A stretch of 64,000 nt of DNA, from the NCBI GenBank assembly GCA_031761405.1, contig JASEVX010000007.1, positions 59,359,135-59,423,134 of the forward strand. The letters are read 5' to 3'. Below, piece after piece: positions 35,080 through 46,170 of the stretch. The notes under the pieces are model-generated. The model had not been told where the DNA came from. It searched no databases and saw only the letters and a list, made by a program, of their open reading frames with translations. Every line of letters starts with the position of its first letter. Position 1 is the stretch's first letter. The position numbers were made by a program, and so were the translations under genes. This DNA comes from Serripes groenlandicus. Taxonomy: Eukaryota > Mollusca > Bivalvia > Cardiida > Cardiidae.

Positions 35080-36739
35080 CCTCTGCGAAATATTATGGAA
35101 CAGTTCCAGAATTATACTAACATTGTTCCAGAATAAATGTTCAAGAACTGCTCTAGAACAAGCCCAGATCTGTTCTAGAACATTTAAAGAACATTTCTAT
35201 TACGTTAAATGAGACAAATTTCAGGGACATATGTTCTAGAACAGTTCTGTTACTGTTTTTTGACCACTTGTTCAAGAACAGTTCTATAACAAATATTCTA
35301 GAATAGATTGAGAACAATTCTTCTGGAAAAAGTGTCTCACTTAACGTTCTAGAACTGTCCCATAAACATTCTAGAACTGTCCCATAAACATTCTAGAACT
35401 GTCCCACAAACATTCCAGAACAGTTCTAGACCAGAGTTCCAGAACAATTCTAGAATTTTCTAGAATAGTTCAAGAATGGTTTCAGAACAATGAAGGTTTG
35501 TTCCAGAAATGATGTGGGATGGTTCTAGAATAGTTCCAGGACACCTGCTCAGTAAACAGCTGAATCATACTTGTATCTGTTCTAGAGCTTGGGTGGGATG
35601 TACCTAGAACAATCCAAGAAATATTCAATTAAAAGTAAACTCACAGAAACTACTATCATGTTTGCATTTATTACATGTCTCTGATAGACTATGTTGTAAT
35701 GGGTTATCCTAGACATTGTAGTAAATTACAAAATTAACTGAAAATGCCAGGGCCTGGAACTGCCTATTTAAGCCTAAAAGTGTTCCAAAAAGTAATCATG
35801 TTACAAGAGTTATCACTCAAAAGATGATGAATTTCAATTTAAATCACTGAATAAACATTCATTAACATAAGTTTTACCTGTCAAGTGTTTCTAAGCCAAG
35901 TTGAATACATTCTGTGCTTGTAAAGCTTCATTTTATGTTTTTTCTATCTGCTTTTATCATTAGAATGAGAAGAAAAGTTATTTACAAATCACTTTGTACA
36001 TAATATTTGATGACAATCCATTATAACCGAGTGTTTTGTGAAAACATTGCCTGAATTTTAACATGTCACATTATCATCCATTTTGAAAATTTAAAATCTC
36101 AACTTCCTGTTGTTGTTGTTGCAATTATTCAAAAAAAGGTTCTAGAAGTGTTCTAGAAGTGTCCTTGTTTCTCTTCAGAATGGATCAAGTTTAAGTGATT
36201 CATTCACACTGAGTTAAAAAATACAAAGTCATTATTATTTAATTAAATTATAAAATTATTCTAAAAGTGTACTGGAATTATGTTGTAGAACATTTCTAGA
36301 ATATAATTATGCAGAACTTGATATGATGATGATGATCTTCTAGAATTTTGTTTTAGAACATTTGTAGAATATTTCAAGAACTTGATATTTCCTTGAAATG
36401 TTCTAAAAATGTTCTAGAACATTTGTAGAACTTGTAAATCACAGATTATAAAAGTTCATATTTTGGAACATTTTAGAACACTTTTAGAACCAAATATTAA
36501 CAATTTGTAGAAAATTTCTTTAACTGATTTGGTCCTTGAAAAGTTCTAAAAATGTTCTAGAATATTTCAAGAACACTTTCAGAATGAAAACAAGTTCAAC
36601 AAATGTTCTGGATTTTTTCTAGAATGATGTCTAGAACAAAAGTTCTAGAACATGCATATGTTACTGTTCTAGAACTGTTCTGGATGTTTTAGAACTGTTC
36701 TAGAACTGTTCCATTTTCTAGAACATAATTTCGCAGGGG
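35080..36739. mobile_element. 1.66-kb TIR element packed with TTCTAGAA palindromes
   Basis: Ends CCTCTGCGAAAT (35080-35091) and ATTTCGCAGGGG (36728-36739) are inverted with one mismatch and are flanked by TCA on both sides (35077-35079, 36740-36742), a 3-bp duplication. The interior holds about 20 exact TTCTAGAA and many one-off variants, concentrated at 35100-35535 and 36140-36725 with a gap between. Spacings such as AGAACATTCTAGAACT give alternating GAA/TTC in 5-bp steps, the form of heat-shock elements. No open frame. A 3-bp duplication is known for PIF/Harbinger and CACTA elements; assignment is uncertain. Confidence 0.7.
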
Positions 36740-36742
36740 TCA

Positions 36743-37315
36743 TTGACAATTGGTTCAAATTTTGAACTTAAATAGTGTGCTACTGTGTTATGGTCATAAT
36801 CTTTATGCAGATGGTTCCAGGAAGGTTGAATCACTAAATGGGGAATAGGGAAGTTCTAGATCAGACCATGCAGGCACAGGCTGATCTGGATCTATACTGG
36901 TTTAACATGTCCTAAAGGTCTGATGTGGCAATCTTATTTGGTTGATTATTAAGAGCTTTAGGAAATGGAATATAGGTTCAAAGATGACAGGAAGAAGATG
37001 GTTCGTGTTAAAGTTTAAGTCTAGCGTTCTATATGTCTGAACCCTTTCGGTGAGACAGACAACTTTTCGTGCCTGACTGTACGTGTACATTTATACATGT
37101 GACAGATAACTATCGAAAAGTTTTGGAAAGGAACAAAATTTCATATTGACATGTGGACTTTCTGAAATGGAGATCTTTTTATCTTTGTATCCTTCGAGTG
37201 TTATCTTTTTGGAAGAGTGACTGATTGTAATACTCCATAATTTTATAAATTAATAGTTTGATAGTTTACTAGCTGTTACCTGATTATCTGAGAATTTGTC
37301 TTTTTTCAGACATCA
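36743..37315 (+). other. Intronic sequence, nothing recognised
   Basis: CAGGCACAGGCTGATCTGG near 36870 belongs with similar words at 16560, 45465 and 61960. The minus-strand frame 36902-37090 is unsupported. Confidence 0.3.
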
Positions 37316-37545
37316 TTAACCCTTTCCCTCATACAACAAATCTGCAGCAGACGACTTTGAACGTATTTTGTCAAAACATAGAAAATATCTATAATTGAAT
37401 GGATAACCTATGACAAAAAGTGGAAAACATTGTGGCAAAAGGAGAAATTGCTCGTTTTGAGCAATTTCTTCTTATGTCACTATGTTTTCAAATAGCCGTC
37501 TGCTGCAGAGGCGTCTGAAAGCGTCTATATGAGGGAAAGGGTTAA
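37316..37545 (+). mobile_element. TTAA MITE, copy f (full-length, 230 bp)
   Basis: TTAA at 37316-37319 and 37542-37545. Canonical ends, both CTGCAGCAGACG / CGTCTGCTGCAG blocks, and a perfect central hairpin GAAATTGCTC/GAGCAATTTC around GTTTT. A good reference copy for the family. Confidence 0.93.
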
Positions 37546-37573
37546 CAGAACGTTAGATATTGGACAGGCACAG

Positions 37574-38519
37574 CAGAGCTCTAGATAAGCTTTTTTTTCA
37601 GGGGGTCATTCACCCCCTGATTTTTAATTCAATGCTGATTTTTAAAATTGAATGCTTAAAAATTAAAAAATGTATATTTATTGCAAACTATGGTCGCATA
37701 GCTGTATTTTATATCAAAACTTCTATTTACTTCAAATGGCTAAGGGGTATCCGCCGCAGAATCCTTTTTTAATCGTCCAGATTTATATTTTTTCTTTTTT
37801 GACGCCATTTTTAAAGGTAAAGCGTTTGAATAAATAGATCAGGACATGTGTAAAACGCGGAAAAGTCTACAGGGCTGCAACAATTCAGGTACCCTTTGGT
37901 TCGATTCGAATATATAATCAAAGTATGAAAGACATTTTCTCGACGTATCTCGCTGTTTATATCTATTTAAGCATTCAACTGACCGGGTTTACCGGTGCAT
38001 TCATCCCCTTATAATATAATGAGTCATATCATCGATGGTGAATGAAAATTAAAAGTAGATTACAATTTGCCTCGTAGTAGATTTCCAAATAAGGAAATGT
38101 TTACTACAGCTTCAAGAAAGAGCCGCAAATAATTGTCACGTGGTATGTATGCCCGCGAAAATGTCACGTGGTGTTATTTCGCATCCATTGGATGAAGCTC
38201 TCTTCTTTTAACTGTCTCGCGAGTTTAGAAGTTAGAAAAATGTACACTGATCACGTGGTCAACATACTTGCTATAGTATTTGAGTGAGTTATTTATAGAA
38301 AGGTACTATAGGTTTATCTTTCATTCAACAGTCAAAATATAACTTCGCATTTAGAGTACAGAAACCTGGACTATCCTACAGATTAAGCATGTTATCGGAA
38401 ATCAATACGGGATCGCGATTTTGTAAATGCGTGACGATACGCACAGTTTGGAATTTTAATGCGTTTTTTTGAAAAATCAATGCGTGAAAACGCAGTACGC
38501 ACGCTTATCTAGAGCTCTG
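37574..38519. mobile_element. 946-bp TIR element with three CACGTG sites
   Basis: A perfect 17-bp inverted end, CAGAGCTCTAGATAAGC at 37574 and its complement ending at 38519, is flanked by GCACAG on both sides (37568-37573, 38520-38525). Next to the left end is CAGGGGGTCATTCACCCCCTG, a further hairpin. The interior carries TCACGTGGT three times (38136-38144, 38164-38172, 38251-38259). The frame at 37560-37772 is not convincing. CAGAG ends are seen in hAT elements; the visible duplication is 6 bp, so the class is tentative. Confidence 0.7.
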
Positions 38520-38726
38520 GCACAGAATGATCTTTGATATGTGCTACATAAGTTTAACTATCATCTCATAGAAAAAAATCAACCATTGAAAATATTCTTT
38601 TTTAAAAAATCATGCATCATCAGTAAATGATTATAATTGAAAAAGAAAATATATGTAAATTATGTATGATAAATTGTTTTTAGCTGGAATATTCAGAGAA
38701 TATGAGAGAGCTATACATATGGTGCT

Positions 38727-39080
38727 CACACTGGCATCAGTGTTGGCGTCACACTTCAGTTTTTAAAAGGTTTTGCATGCAAGAACATAATTATATTACA
38801 CTATAGCTCCGTTACTACTAGATGTATTGCATCGAAACTTATATATGGCCATCTTTAGCTAGACCAATCGAAAATAAGGAGGGCTTTTGCAGTTGCATTT
38901 GCCTCTGTGTTGCAGCTGTGTTTAAAGTTTTGATTGCAACACCTTTCTTACAAACTACATATGCTATTGCTTTGAAACTTCACACACTTTTTGGATGGCA
39001 TCAAATCACCTTGCAGGTCCAATTATTCATCATCAGATTTAGACTGAATTATGCCCCTTTTGGGAAACAGAAATACTGTC
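38727..39080 (+). repeat. Tandem-element fragment with GAAACTTCACACAC monomers
   Basis: ATTGCATCGAAACTTATATATGG (38826) and TATTGCTTTGAAACTTCACAC (38962) are about 136 bp apart and echo the AAACTTCACAGGA word in other hairpin-ended elements here. The plus-strand frame 38822-39097 reflects the repeat; no protein recognised. Confidence 0.35.
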
Positions 39081-39334
39081 ACCTAGTAAGGAAATGAAAG
39101 GAGGTTTCAGATGACTCGGCGCATAGGCGTTTGTCAACACTTACAGTCAAAACAAAACAATCACGCAGAACGGCCATATTTTGCATAAAATTCACCAAAA
39201 ACTTATCCAACTTGATTTATGTTACTATACTTTCTATGGCCACTATCTCAATAGTTATAACCACTGTTAACTATAGTATCAGATGGCCAAAATGGTCGAG
39301 CATGCATGCTGTCTTAGGGACAGCTCTTGTTCAT

Positions 39335-39377
39335 CTTGTCTGTTGCAGATTTGTCTTATGTGGGAAAGGGTTAATGG
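39335..39377 (-). mobile_element. Old TTAA MITE terminal scrap
   Basis: TCTGTTGCAGATTTGTCTTA then TGTGGGAAAGGGTTAATGG: one end of the older subfamily, with TTAA. Confidence 0.5.
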
Positions 39378-39622
39378 ATGGTTAATGGATGAGTCAGATG
39401 ATTAATTTTCTTTCTCCAACAACATTTTCAACTCTGGATCAACACAATTCCAGAAGTAACATTTTTCCATTAAATGAGGTTTTTAAAGCAGACAACTTGG
39501 CACAATGGCATATATAGTATAATGTGCTTAAATTCTTTTTAATTTCTTGGCCAGGCTGAGATACAAATTGTTTTCATCACAAGCTGATCCTAGTATTTCC
39601 ATGATAAATTAGTGGATGGCTA

Positions 39623-40181
39623 CAGTTAAGAACATCATGAAATTGACAACCTGAGCGGAACGTGATTGGATCGTGAGCGTGATTGGAACGAAGTTGAAAC
39701 ACTTTATGAGCGGAACGGAATTTTGCGCTCTGAACTAAAAACAATCATAATGAACGAAAAAATCCAATCACATGAATGCTTCGCTCAATCTGAGCGGAAC
39801 AGAAAAATGCAATCACAATGTTATGAATGAGTGAACGCTTTATGAGCGGAATTGAACGTGAGCAGAGCGGAGCGTGAACGGTAAATTTGTCAATTTCAAG
39901 ATGTTTTTACAGTTAAGAACATAATGAAATTGCCAATCTGAGCGGAACGTGATTGAAACGAAGTTGGAACGCTTTATGAGCGGAACGGTATTTTGCGCTC
40001 TGAAAGAAACAATCATAATGAAAGAAAAAATCCAATCACATGAATGCTTCGCTCAATCTGAGTGGAATGGAAAAAAGCAATTACAATGCTATGAATGCGT
40101 GAACGCTTTATGAGCGGAATGGAACATGAGCGGAACGGAGCGTGAACGGTAAATTTGTCAATTTCAAGATGTTCTTAACTG
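39623..40181. mobile_element. Tc1-like TIR doublet rich in GAGCGGAACG
   Basis: Two copies (39623-39907, 39910-40181) lie head to tail. Outer ends CAGTTAAGAACATCATGAAA and its inverse at GATGTTCTTAACTG (ending 40181) are flanked by TA on both sides (39621-39622, 40182-40183), and a TA also sits at the junction. TA duplications with CAGT ends fit Tc1/mariner-type MITEs. The first copy lost its last bases. Interiors are made of short words GAGCGGAACG, GAACGCTTTATGAGCGGAA and CAATCACATGAATGCTTCGC. There is a degenerate relative at 793-910. No open frame. Confidence 0.75.
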
Positions 40182-40628
40182 TAGATAAGGAGAAGTAAAC
40201 TGGTCCTTTCCATACATCGTCTCTCTTATTTAACCCAACCAAACCAAATATTGTGAGTAAGACCATTCTTTTGATGGTCAAATAAGGATTTTAGAACATT
40301 AAATATACATCTTATCTAGAGCTCGAGCTGTATATAGACAAAACGGTAGGTCTTTACTGCGCACGCAGGGTCGTAACAATCTCGTGTCAGTTGTGATCTA
40401 TCTGTCATGGAATCTTTCTGAGAAATTTTCTTGTACAACTACAAGATGTCATAAAGCATGATGGCAGACGCAATTACTGGGCTGGGGTTTGGAAGCTGCC
40501 TCAGCTTTTAAAATAACATGACATGAAAGGATATCAAAATGTAAATCTTGTATTGATTGTGAATGGAAAGAAAATCGCTTAGTTTAACATTTCCATGATG
40601 CAGACGACATTAGAGATACTCTGGCAAC

Positions 40629-40857
40629 TTAACCCTTTCCCTCATAAAGACGCTTTCTGATGCCTTTGCAGCAGACAGCTCTTTGAAAACATGTTGACAA
40701 AAGAAGAAATTGCTCAAAACGAGCATTTCTCCTTTTGCCACAATGTTTTCCACTTTAAGTCATAGGTTATCCATTCAATTATAGAGATTTTCTATTTTTT
40801 GACAAAATATGTTCAAAGTCGTCTTCTGCAGAATTGTCATATGAGGGAAAGGGTTAA
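40629..40857 (-). mobile_element. TTAA MITE, copy g (full-length)
   Basis: TTAA at 40629-40632 and 40854-40857, reverse orientation. Central palindrome GCTC-AAAAC-GAGC with a one-base loss beside it (CGAGCATTTC). Confidence 0.92.
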
Positions 40858-41330
40858 ACAACACTTATATAATAAACTGGAATAAATATATTTGCTGATG
40901 TGTTAGAGCTTTGTTGTTCAGTATGCAGCATGCATCTAGTAGCACTCTATCACTATTGATCAAATGTTGTCCCTGGGGTCAAAAATGGCACTGCAGAAGG
41001 GGTACATGTTTGCAAAGCAATGATATTGCATTTATATATATATATAGTTAATGTAGCTAAAGGTCATCAGTACAAACCTGGGTCACTTCATATAACTCCC
41101 ATAACTTTATTGCATCAGGTTAATATAGGACTTGCAAAGTACCATCCTTCATGATAAGCATACATGTGTCACTTCTAAGTTATGGTTAATCAGGTGAGCA
41201 TTACATAGAGAACAATCATAGTCTCTTACTCTACTTAAGACCTTTCTGAACAAAAAAATCCTCAGGATCCCCTAAAATGTTGGAGGAACAAAATATTTCT
41301 TAATCCAGATGTTCTAATGAGACACTTTTT
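40858..41330 (+). other. Intronic sequence, nothing recognised
   Basis: A short TATATATATATA run near 41034. No frames or repeats supported. Confidence 0.3.
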
Positions 41331-42224
41331 AGCTCACCTATGCACGAAGTGCAAGGTGAGCTATTGTGATCACATTTTGTCTGGCGTCCATCCGTCATGC
41401 GTCATCAACATTTGAGCCTGTTAACACTCTAAAGGCTACATTTTGCATCCAATCTTCATGAAAGTTTATCAGAACATTCATCTCCATCAGATCTTAGACA
41501 AGTTCGAAACTTGGCCATATGAGGTCAAAAACTAGGTCACTAGGTCAAATTAAAGGGAAATCTTGTTAACATTCTGGAGGCCACATTTTCAACTTGAGCA
41601 TATTGAAACTTTATCAGAATGTTTTTCTTGATGTTATGTAGGTCAAGTTCGAACATGGGTCATGTTGGGTCAAAAAGTAGACCTGTCACTAGGTCAAATT
41701 GAAGGAAAATCTTGTTAACATTCCAGAGGCTGCAATTTTTGCTTCAGCAGTTTGAAATTTTGTCAGAATGTTTGTCTTAAAAATATCTAGGTCAAATTCG
41801 AATATGGGTCATGCCAGTTCAAAAACTAGGTCACTAGGCCAAATTGAAGGGTAATATTGTTAACACTAGAGGCCACATTTTCAACTTGAGCATGTTGAAA
41901 CTTTATCAGAATGTTTGTCTTGATATGTAGGTCAAGTTTAAACATGGGTTATAATGGGTCAAAAAGTAGGTCACTAGGCCAAATTGAAGGGCAATCTTGT
42001 TAACACTATGGATATTGCATTTTTAACTTGAGCATGATGAAACTTTATCAGAATGTTTTTCTTGATGATATGTAAGTCAAGTTCGATCATGAGTCATGTT
42101 TGGGTCAACAAATAGGTCACTAGGTCAAATTGAAGGAAAATCTTATTAACACTCTAGAGGCCACATTGTTTGCTTCAGAAATTTGAAATGTTATCAGAAT
42201 ATATAGAGGATCTTACATGAGTGC

Positions 42225-42273
42225 TTATTATGTCTCCTCCCTCCGGAGGAGACATATTGCTTTTGCCTGCGCC

Positions 42274-42323
<50 letters not shown>

Positions 42324-43992
42324 CTGTCAGGGCGTCCACATTTCTTGTCCGGCCTTTATCTCACAACCCCTTGGCCACATTTCTATGAAACTTCACAGGA
42401 GTCATTGGTACAACGTCTAGTTGCGCATATTACGAGGGCGTTTAATTTGACCTACTTTTGGATGAGTTATTGCCCTTTCTTAAAATTGCCATTTCATTCT
42501 TGTCCGGCCTTCATCTCACAACCCCTTTGCCACATTTCTATGAAACTTCACAGGAGTCATCAGTACAACGTCTAGTTGTGCATATTACAAGGGCGTTTAA
42601 TTTGACCTACTTTTGGATGAGTTATTGCCCTTTTTTTAAAATTGCCATTTCATTCTTGTCCAGGGCGTCCACATTTCTTGTCCGGCCTTTATCTCACAAC
42701 CCCTTGGCCACATTTCTATGAAACTTCACAGGAGTCATCGGTACAACGTCTAGTTGCGCATATTACGAGGGCGTTTAATTTGACCTACTTTTGGATGAGT
42801 TATTGCCCTTTCTTAAAATTGCCATTTCATTCTTGTCCGGCCTTCATCTCACAACCCCTTTGCCACATTTCTATGAAACTTCACAGGAGTCATCGGTACA
42901 ACGTCTAGTTGTGCATATTACGAGGGCGTTTAATTTGACCTACTTTTGGATGAGTTATTGCCCTTTTTTTAAAATTGCCATTTCATTCTTGTCCGGCCTT
43001 CATCTCACAACCCCCTTTGCCACATTTCTATGACACTTCACAGGAGTCATCGGTACAACGTCTAGTTGTGCATATTACGAGGGCGTTTAATTTGACCTAC
43101 TTTTGGATGAGTTATTGCCCTTTTTTAAAAATTGCCATTTCATTCTTGTCCGGTCTTCATCTCACAACCCCTTTGTCACATTTCTATGAAACTTCACAGG
43201 AGTCATCGGTACAACGTCTAGCTGCGCATATTACGAGGGCGTTTAATTTGACCTACTTTTGGATGAGTTATTGCCCTTTTTTTAAAATTGCCATTTCATT
43301 CTTGTCCGGCCTTCATCTCACAACCCCTTTGCCACATTTCTATGAAACTTCACAGAAGTCATCTGTACAACGTCTAGTTGCGCATATTACTAGGGCGTTT
43401 AATTTGACCTAATTTTGGTTGAGTTATTGCCCTTTTTTTAAAATTGCCATTTCATTCTTGTCCGGCCTTCATCTCACAACCCCTTTGCCACATTTCTATG
43501 AAACTTCACAGGAGTCATCGGTACAATGTGTTGTTGCGCATATTACGAGGGGGTTTAATTTGACCTACTTTTGGATGAGTTATTGCCCTTTTTTTAAATT
43601 GCCATTTCATTCTTGTCCGGCCTTCATCTCACAACCCCTTGGCCACATTTCTATGAAACTTCACAGGAGTCATCGGTACAACGTCTAGTTGCGCATATTA
43701 CGAGGGCGTTTAATTTGACCTAATTTTGGTTGAGTTATTGCCCTTTATTTAAAATTGCCATTTCATTCTTGTCCGGCCTTCATCTCACAACCCCTTTGCC
43801 ACATTTCTATGAAACTTCACAGGAGTCATCGGTACAATGTCTTGTTGCGCAAATTACGAGGGGGTTTAATTTGACCTACTTTTGGATGAGTTATTGCCCT
43901 TTTTTAAAATAAATCACTAACTGACAAAATACAGTCAGCCAGACAAATACCCCTTGGGGGAGACATATGTTTTTCCCAAAAACAACCTCTAG
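42225..43992 (+). mobile_element. Helitron/Helentron-like element (TATGTCTCCTCC family)
   Basis: The 5' hairpin is a perfect 12-bp stem, TATGTCTCCTCC (42229-42240) / GGAGGAGACATA (42245-42256), followed by (TGTC)n. The core has about ten monomers of about 156 bp with TGTCCGGCCTTCATCTCACA, AAACTTCACAGGAGTCATC and GAGTTATTGCCCTTT; one junction repeats the CAGGGCGTCCACATTTC leader. It ends with the stem GTTTTT-CCC-AAAAAC (43969-43983), 5 bp, then CTAG (43989-43992) and T. Repetitive frames at 42217-43912 (HISMKLHRSH, AFNLTYFWM) come from the monomers and are not genes. Confidence 0.75.
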
Positions 43993-43998
43993 TTTGTT

Positions 43999-44092
43999 AT
44001 TGTTTTTATGAAACGAGTCGACTGAAATAATATGACACGAGGCTCTGCCGAGCGTCATATTTGTTTCAGTCGACGAGTTTCATAAAAACAAT
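43999..44092. repeat. 94-bp near-perfect palindrome
   Basis: Arms run from ATTGTTTTTATGAAAC to GTTTCATAAAAACAAT and include GTCGACTGAAA / TTTCAGTCGAC and ATGAC / GTCAT, around the centre CGAGGCTCTGCCGAGC. Only a few mismatches interrupt about 45 paired positions. It lies in the block inserted into the 41331-45206 element, just after the CTAG end at 43992. Likely a piece of an unclassified palindromic element. Confidence 0.7.
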
Positions 44093-44492
44093 ATCAAATA
44101 AGTACGAATGTAAGATTCTATTTATCACATAACACCATAAAAAGATTGTTTTCAATCTTTAAATCGATCTTTCTTCGTCCTCATGTAAACAGTGACCGAA
44201 GTTCACCCCGAAGTTCAAATGCATACTTCCACTGTGAAAAGTAGTCCCTATTAATAGCCTTTTGATTTTATACAAAATTAGCAACAAGGCACTTATAACA
44301 TTTCATTTATCTAGATTTATTCTCTTTAAACAATATGTTTAATAAATGCCGACATTCAGAACAATTATAAACAATATGATGTCATTTAAAGTGACGTCAC
44401 ATACGTGCTGTGATTCGGCTATTTATGTAACTAGTTACATATGATATTTATGTCACTGCTTTATGTCACTCCTGGAGCGCAAGTTATGTGAT
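44093..44492 (+). other. Rest of the inserted block
   Basis: Contains TGACGTCA at 44392-44399 and repeated TTTATGT(A/C)AC(T) words (ATGTAACTAGTTACAT, GTCACTGCTTTATGTCACTC) up to the point where the AGCTCACCT-family monomers resume. No frame. Confidence 0.4.
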
Positions 44493-44727
44493 AATTGTCT
44501 TTAAGATATCTAGGTCAAGTTCAAATGTGGGTCATATTGGATCAGAAACTAGGTCACTAGGCCAAATTGAAGGAAAATCTTGTTAACTCTGTAGAAGATG
44601 CATTTGTTGCTACAGCAGCTTGACTTTTAATGAGAATGTTAATTTATATGATATCTAAGCCAAGTTTGAATATGGGTCATGTAGGGTCAAAAATTAGGTC
44701 ACTAGGCCAAATTGAAGGAAAATCTTG

Positions 44728-44959
44728 TTAACCCTTGCCCTCATATAGACGCTTTCTGACGCCTCTGCAGCAGACAGCTTTTTGAAAACATAGTGACAAA
44801 AGAAGAAATTGCACAAAACGTGCAATTTCTCCTTTTGCCACAATGTTTTCCATTTTTTGTCATAGGTTACATCCATTCAATTATGGAGATTTTCTATGTT
44901 TTGACAAAATACGTTCAAAGTCGTCTGCTGCAGATATGTCGTATGAGGGAAAGGGTTAA
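44728..44959 (-). mobile_element. TTAA MITE, copy h, nested in a monomer
   Basis: TTAA at 44728-44731 and 44956-44959. Central palindrome GCAC-AAAAC-GTGC. The flanks AAAATCTTG|TTAA and TTAA|CACTTTGGATG match uninterrupted monomers (AATCTTGTTAACACTGTGG near 45093), so the empty site is visible and only TTAA was duplicated. Confidence 0.94.
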
Positions 44960-45206
44960 CACTTTGGATGCCGCATTTTTTGCTTCAGCAGCTTGAAATT
45001 TGGTCTGAATGTTTGTCTGAATTATATCTAGTCCATGTTGGAATATGGGTCATATCAGGTAAAACAATATAGATCAGTAGGCCAAATGAAGGAAAATCTT
45101 GTTAACACTGTGGAGGTTGCATTCAGAATAATTGTCTTGATGTGTTTTGCATTGCAGTACATTGTATAATTAAGGTGAGCGATCCAGGGCCATCATGGCC
45201 CTCTTG

Positions 45207-45950
45207 TTTTTCTATATAACAAATTCATTTAAATGCGAGGAACAGTTGATTTCATGTAGGAACACCTTATTGTAAAAGCTGGCGGCCCTTAGGGACACCA
45301 TACCATAATGTAAGTGTCAAATGAAAAATATTGTCAGATTGAATACTTGGTCTTACAAATTCTTCCTGGAATCATAATCATTCTACAGATGCACATAGAA
45401 TCCTGGATGCAATAATGAATGATATGGCAAACAGATTGCAGCCTTAATTAATTATCAGACTACACAGGCTGATCCATCCTCAGGTTTCGATGGCATGGCC
45501 CATGTTTTAATTTAGCTAAGTGACCTAACATACATTATATATTCTTATCAATGTTTTTTATTGTGATTCAAAGTCCTGTCCTGGCTCAATGCACAAAATT
45601 AAACGTGTATTATTGATGAATAAGTCAGTCTTTTCCCACCCTACCCTGACTGCACAAATAAATTATTCGAATTCTCGAAAAAACATTTATTGCAAGGTCA
45701 TGTCTAGAAGGTTGTAGTGGATATATATATATATATATGATGTTAAAAGTTTAAGTAAACGATCACCGTAGATCAAATTGAATTTACATTTTATAACCCT
45801 CCCGAGTGTTTGTCTTTCAAGACTTGGTCATTGTTTTCTCTATTGTTTGTTTAAATAAGGAATGGAAGTAAACACAATTATAAGAACTATATAGATATAT
45901 CTTATAACAAGATGGTGAATAATTTTTCTTTTTCTCATATCTTACTTTAG
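45207..45950 (+). other. Intronic sequence, nothing recognised
   Basis: Has a (TA)n run at 45720-45738 and the ACACAGGCTGATCC scrap at 45465. No frames supported. Confidence 0.3.
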
Positions 45951-46170
45951 AGACCACCTAGGTGGTTTAATGGAAGAGTATCTGCAGCCGGTGCAGGAGG
46001 TCTTAGGAGGTTCGTTTCCTGACCAAAGACTTTAAACATGGTAGTAAACTAAGTTATTGACTGGCTCAGTGTCAGGATATATGGACCATGCAGTAGTACT
46101 TAAATAACTTACTCATGAAATGCTGTGATATAACTGAAAAATTGTTGAAAGCAATGTTAAATGCAACCAA
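45951..46170 (+). mobile_element. tRNA-derived SINE, second family
   Basis: tRNA-like head with A-box region GGTGGTTTAATGG (about 45961) and B box GGTTCGTTTCC (46009-46019), then a body with GACTGGCTCAGTGTCAGGATAT, and the tail TGTGATATAACTGAAAAATTG / TTGAAAGCAATGTTAAA. Head and body differ from the 17760 family but the tail is shared, as in SINE superfamilies. Partial copies lie at 51451-51570 and 57460-57530. Confidence 0.65.

Larger units (their letters stand above)
41331..45206 (+). mobile_element. Helitron/Helentron-like element (AGCTCACCT family) with nested insertions
   Basis: The 5' hairpin is AGCTCACCT (41331-41339) / AGGTGAGCT (41354-41362) with inner TGCA/TGCA. The core is made of ~165-bp monomers (ACTAGGTCAAATTGAAGG, AATCTTGTTAACA, TTTATCAGAATGTTTGTCTT). 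It ends AGGTGAGCGATCC then the stem AGGGCCA/TGGCCCT (45186-45202) and CTTG followed by T. The monomers break at about 42203 and resume at about 44493, so that block was inserted later. A TTAA MITE (44728-44959) sits in another monomer. No coding capacity. Confidence 0.72.

Noticed and set aside
42217..43912. Chain of open frames with HISMKLHRSH / AFNLTYFWM peptides
   Set aside because: They follow the 156-bp monomers in different phases; no single frame persists through the array.
44392..44399. Intronic TGACGTCA as a second functional CRE
   Set aside because: Lies in an inserted repeat block 33 kb downstream; no supporting context. The same applies to 5300-5307 within the foldback spacer.
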